A stretch of 64,000 nucleotides of DNA from Indolivaga capnocytophagoides DSM 22835. Its GTDB lineage: Bacteria > Bacteroidota > Bacteroidia > Bacteroidales > Dysgonomonadaceae. The stretch covers positions 31,284 to 95,283 of the forward strand of contig NZ_AUFL01000020.1 of the NCBI RefSeq assembly GCF_000426485.1, written 5' to 3'. The translations under genes were made by a program, and so were the position numbers. A model generated the notes under the pieces. It did no database searches, was not told the DNA's origin, and worked only from the letters and a program-made list of their open reading frames with translations. Each line of letters opens with the position of its first letter. Within the stretch, counting starts at the first letter, position 1. Below are positions 63,863 through 64,000 of this stretch, in pieces.

Positions 63863-64000
63863 TCATTTCTTATATCTTCTAACCATTGAGTCTCCTATAA
63901 ATAGAGTGATGACGAGCATTATAAATTGAATGATAAACACAGGGTAAATAGGATCAGATGAAACAAAACGATAACTGAAACTAATTATTATAATGGGCAT
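63863..64000 (-). CDS. Small membrane protein, may run off the window
   Basis: Leftward from the window edge a 45-residue frame ends at TGA 63863-63865. It reads MPIIIISFSYRFVSSDPIYP, then VFIIQFIMLVITLFIGDSMV and a basic RRYKK end. An ATG lies exactly at the window edge, so the real start may be outside. It fits the run of leftward small membrane proteins. Confidence 0.45.
   Translation of the reverse strand: MPIIIISFSYRFVSSDPIYPVFIIQFIMLVITLFIGDSMVRRYKK

Noticed and set aside
1..64000. CRISPR arrays, tRNA or rRNA genes, insertion sequences
   Set aside because: No regularly spaced repeats, cloverleaf arms, rRNA motifs or transposase genes were seen.

Overview
The window looks like a chromosomal stretch of a low-GC Bacteroidales bacterium, of Dysgonomonas or Parabacteroides type. 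The reasons are a SusC/SusD pair, a hybrid two-component regulator of the HTCS type, tandem FtsX-type permeases, many Cys-lipoproteins and the near absence of strong Shine-Dalgarno sequences. The genus is an inference from gene content. No rRNA, tRNA or CRISPR array was seen.

Left part (1-16000): after the edge of a DUF2264 gene comes a leftward efflux operon, read in the order TolC, membrane-fusion protein, permease A, permease B, one LolD/MacB-type ATPase, then permeases C, D and E. A hairpin with a T-run ends it at 305-348. Several of its gaps carry copies of a short repeat that also occurs in the second efflux locus at 51-55 kb.

16-26.6 kb: a BamE-like lipoprotein and a FabH-type ketoacyl-ACP synthase, a cobalamin riboswitch in front of a formate/nitrite-family channel, a set of small envelope proteins (DUF2147, a lipoprotein, a DUF3592-like membrane protein, a small exported protein), and a hybrid histidine kinase overlapping tail to tail with a sigma-54 activator. 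A possible 30-residue membrane peptide lies upstream of that activator.

27-48.8 kb: a polysaccharide utilisation locus. It has an HTCS regulator, two paralogous AraC regulators, GH2, GH5_7-like and GH27 enzymes, SusC, SusD and a surface lipoprotein, followed by a DUF6057 membrane protein and a beta-propeller lipoprotein with a CXXCH haem motif. The enzyme set points to beta-mannan or galactomannan, with GH27 removing galactose, GH5 cutting the backbone and GH2 trimming ends. The AraC genes share an operator-like layout of 21-bp-spaced GGTACA repeats.

48.9-56.9 kb: a CzcCBA/CusCBA-like heavy-metal efflux operon (TolC-like, lipoprotein adaptor, RND pump) followed by an OmpR-type regulator and its kinase. 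A direct repeat in front of the operon is a likely regulator site.

57-64 kb: a decayed accessory region. It contains short leftward membrane-protein genes, several broken genes, an exported esterase, and a rightward phage-like recombination block (46-aa protein, 126-aa helical protein, 252-aa protein, and an SF2 helicase split by a frameshift). This part is the least understood in the window.
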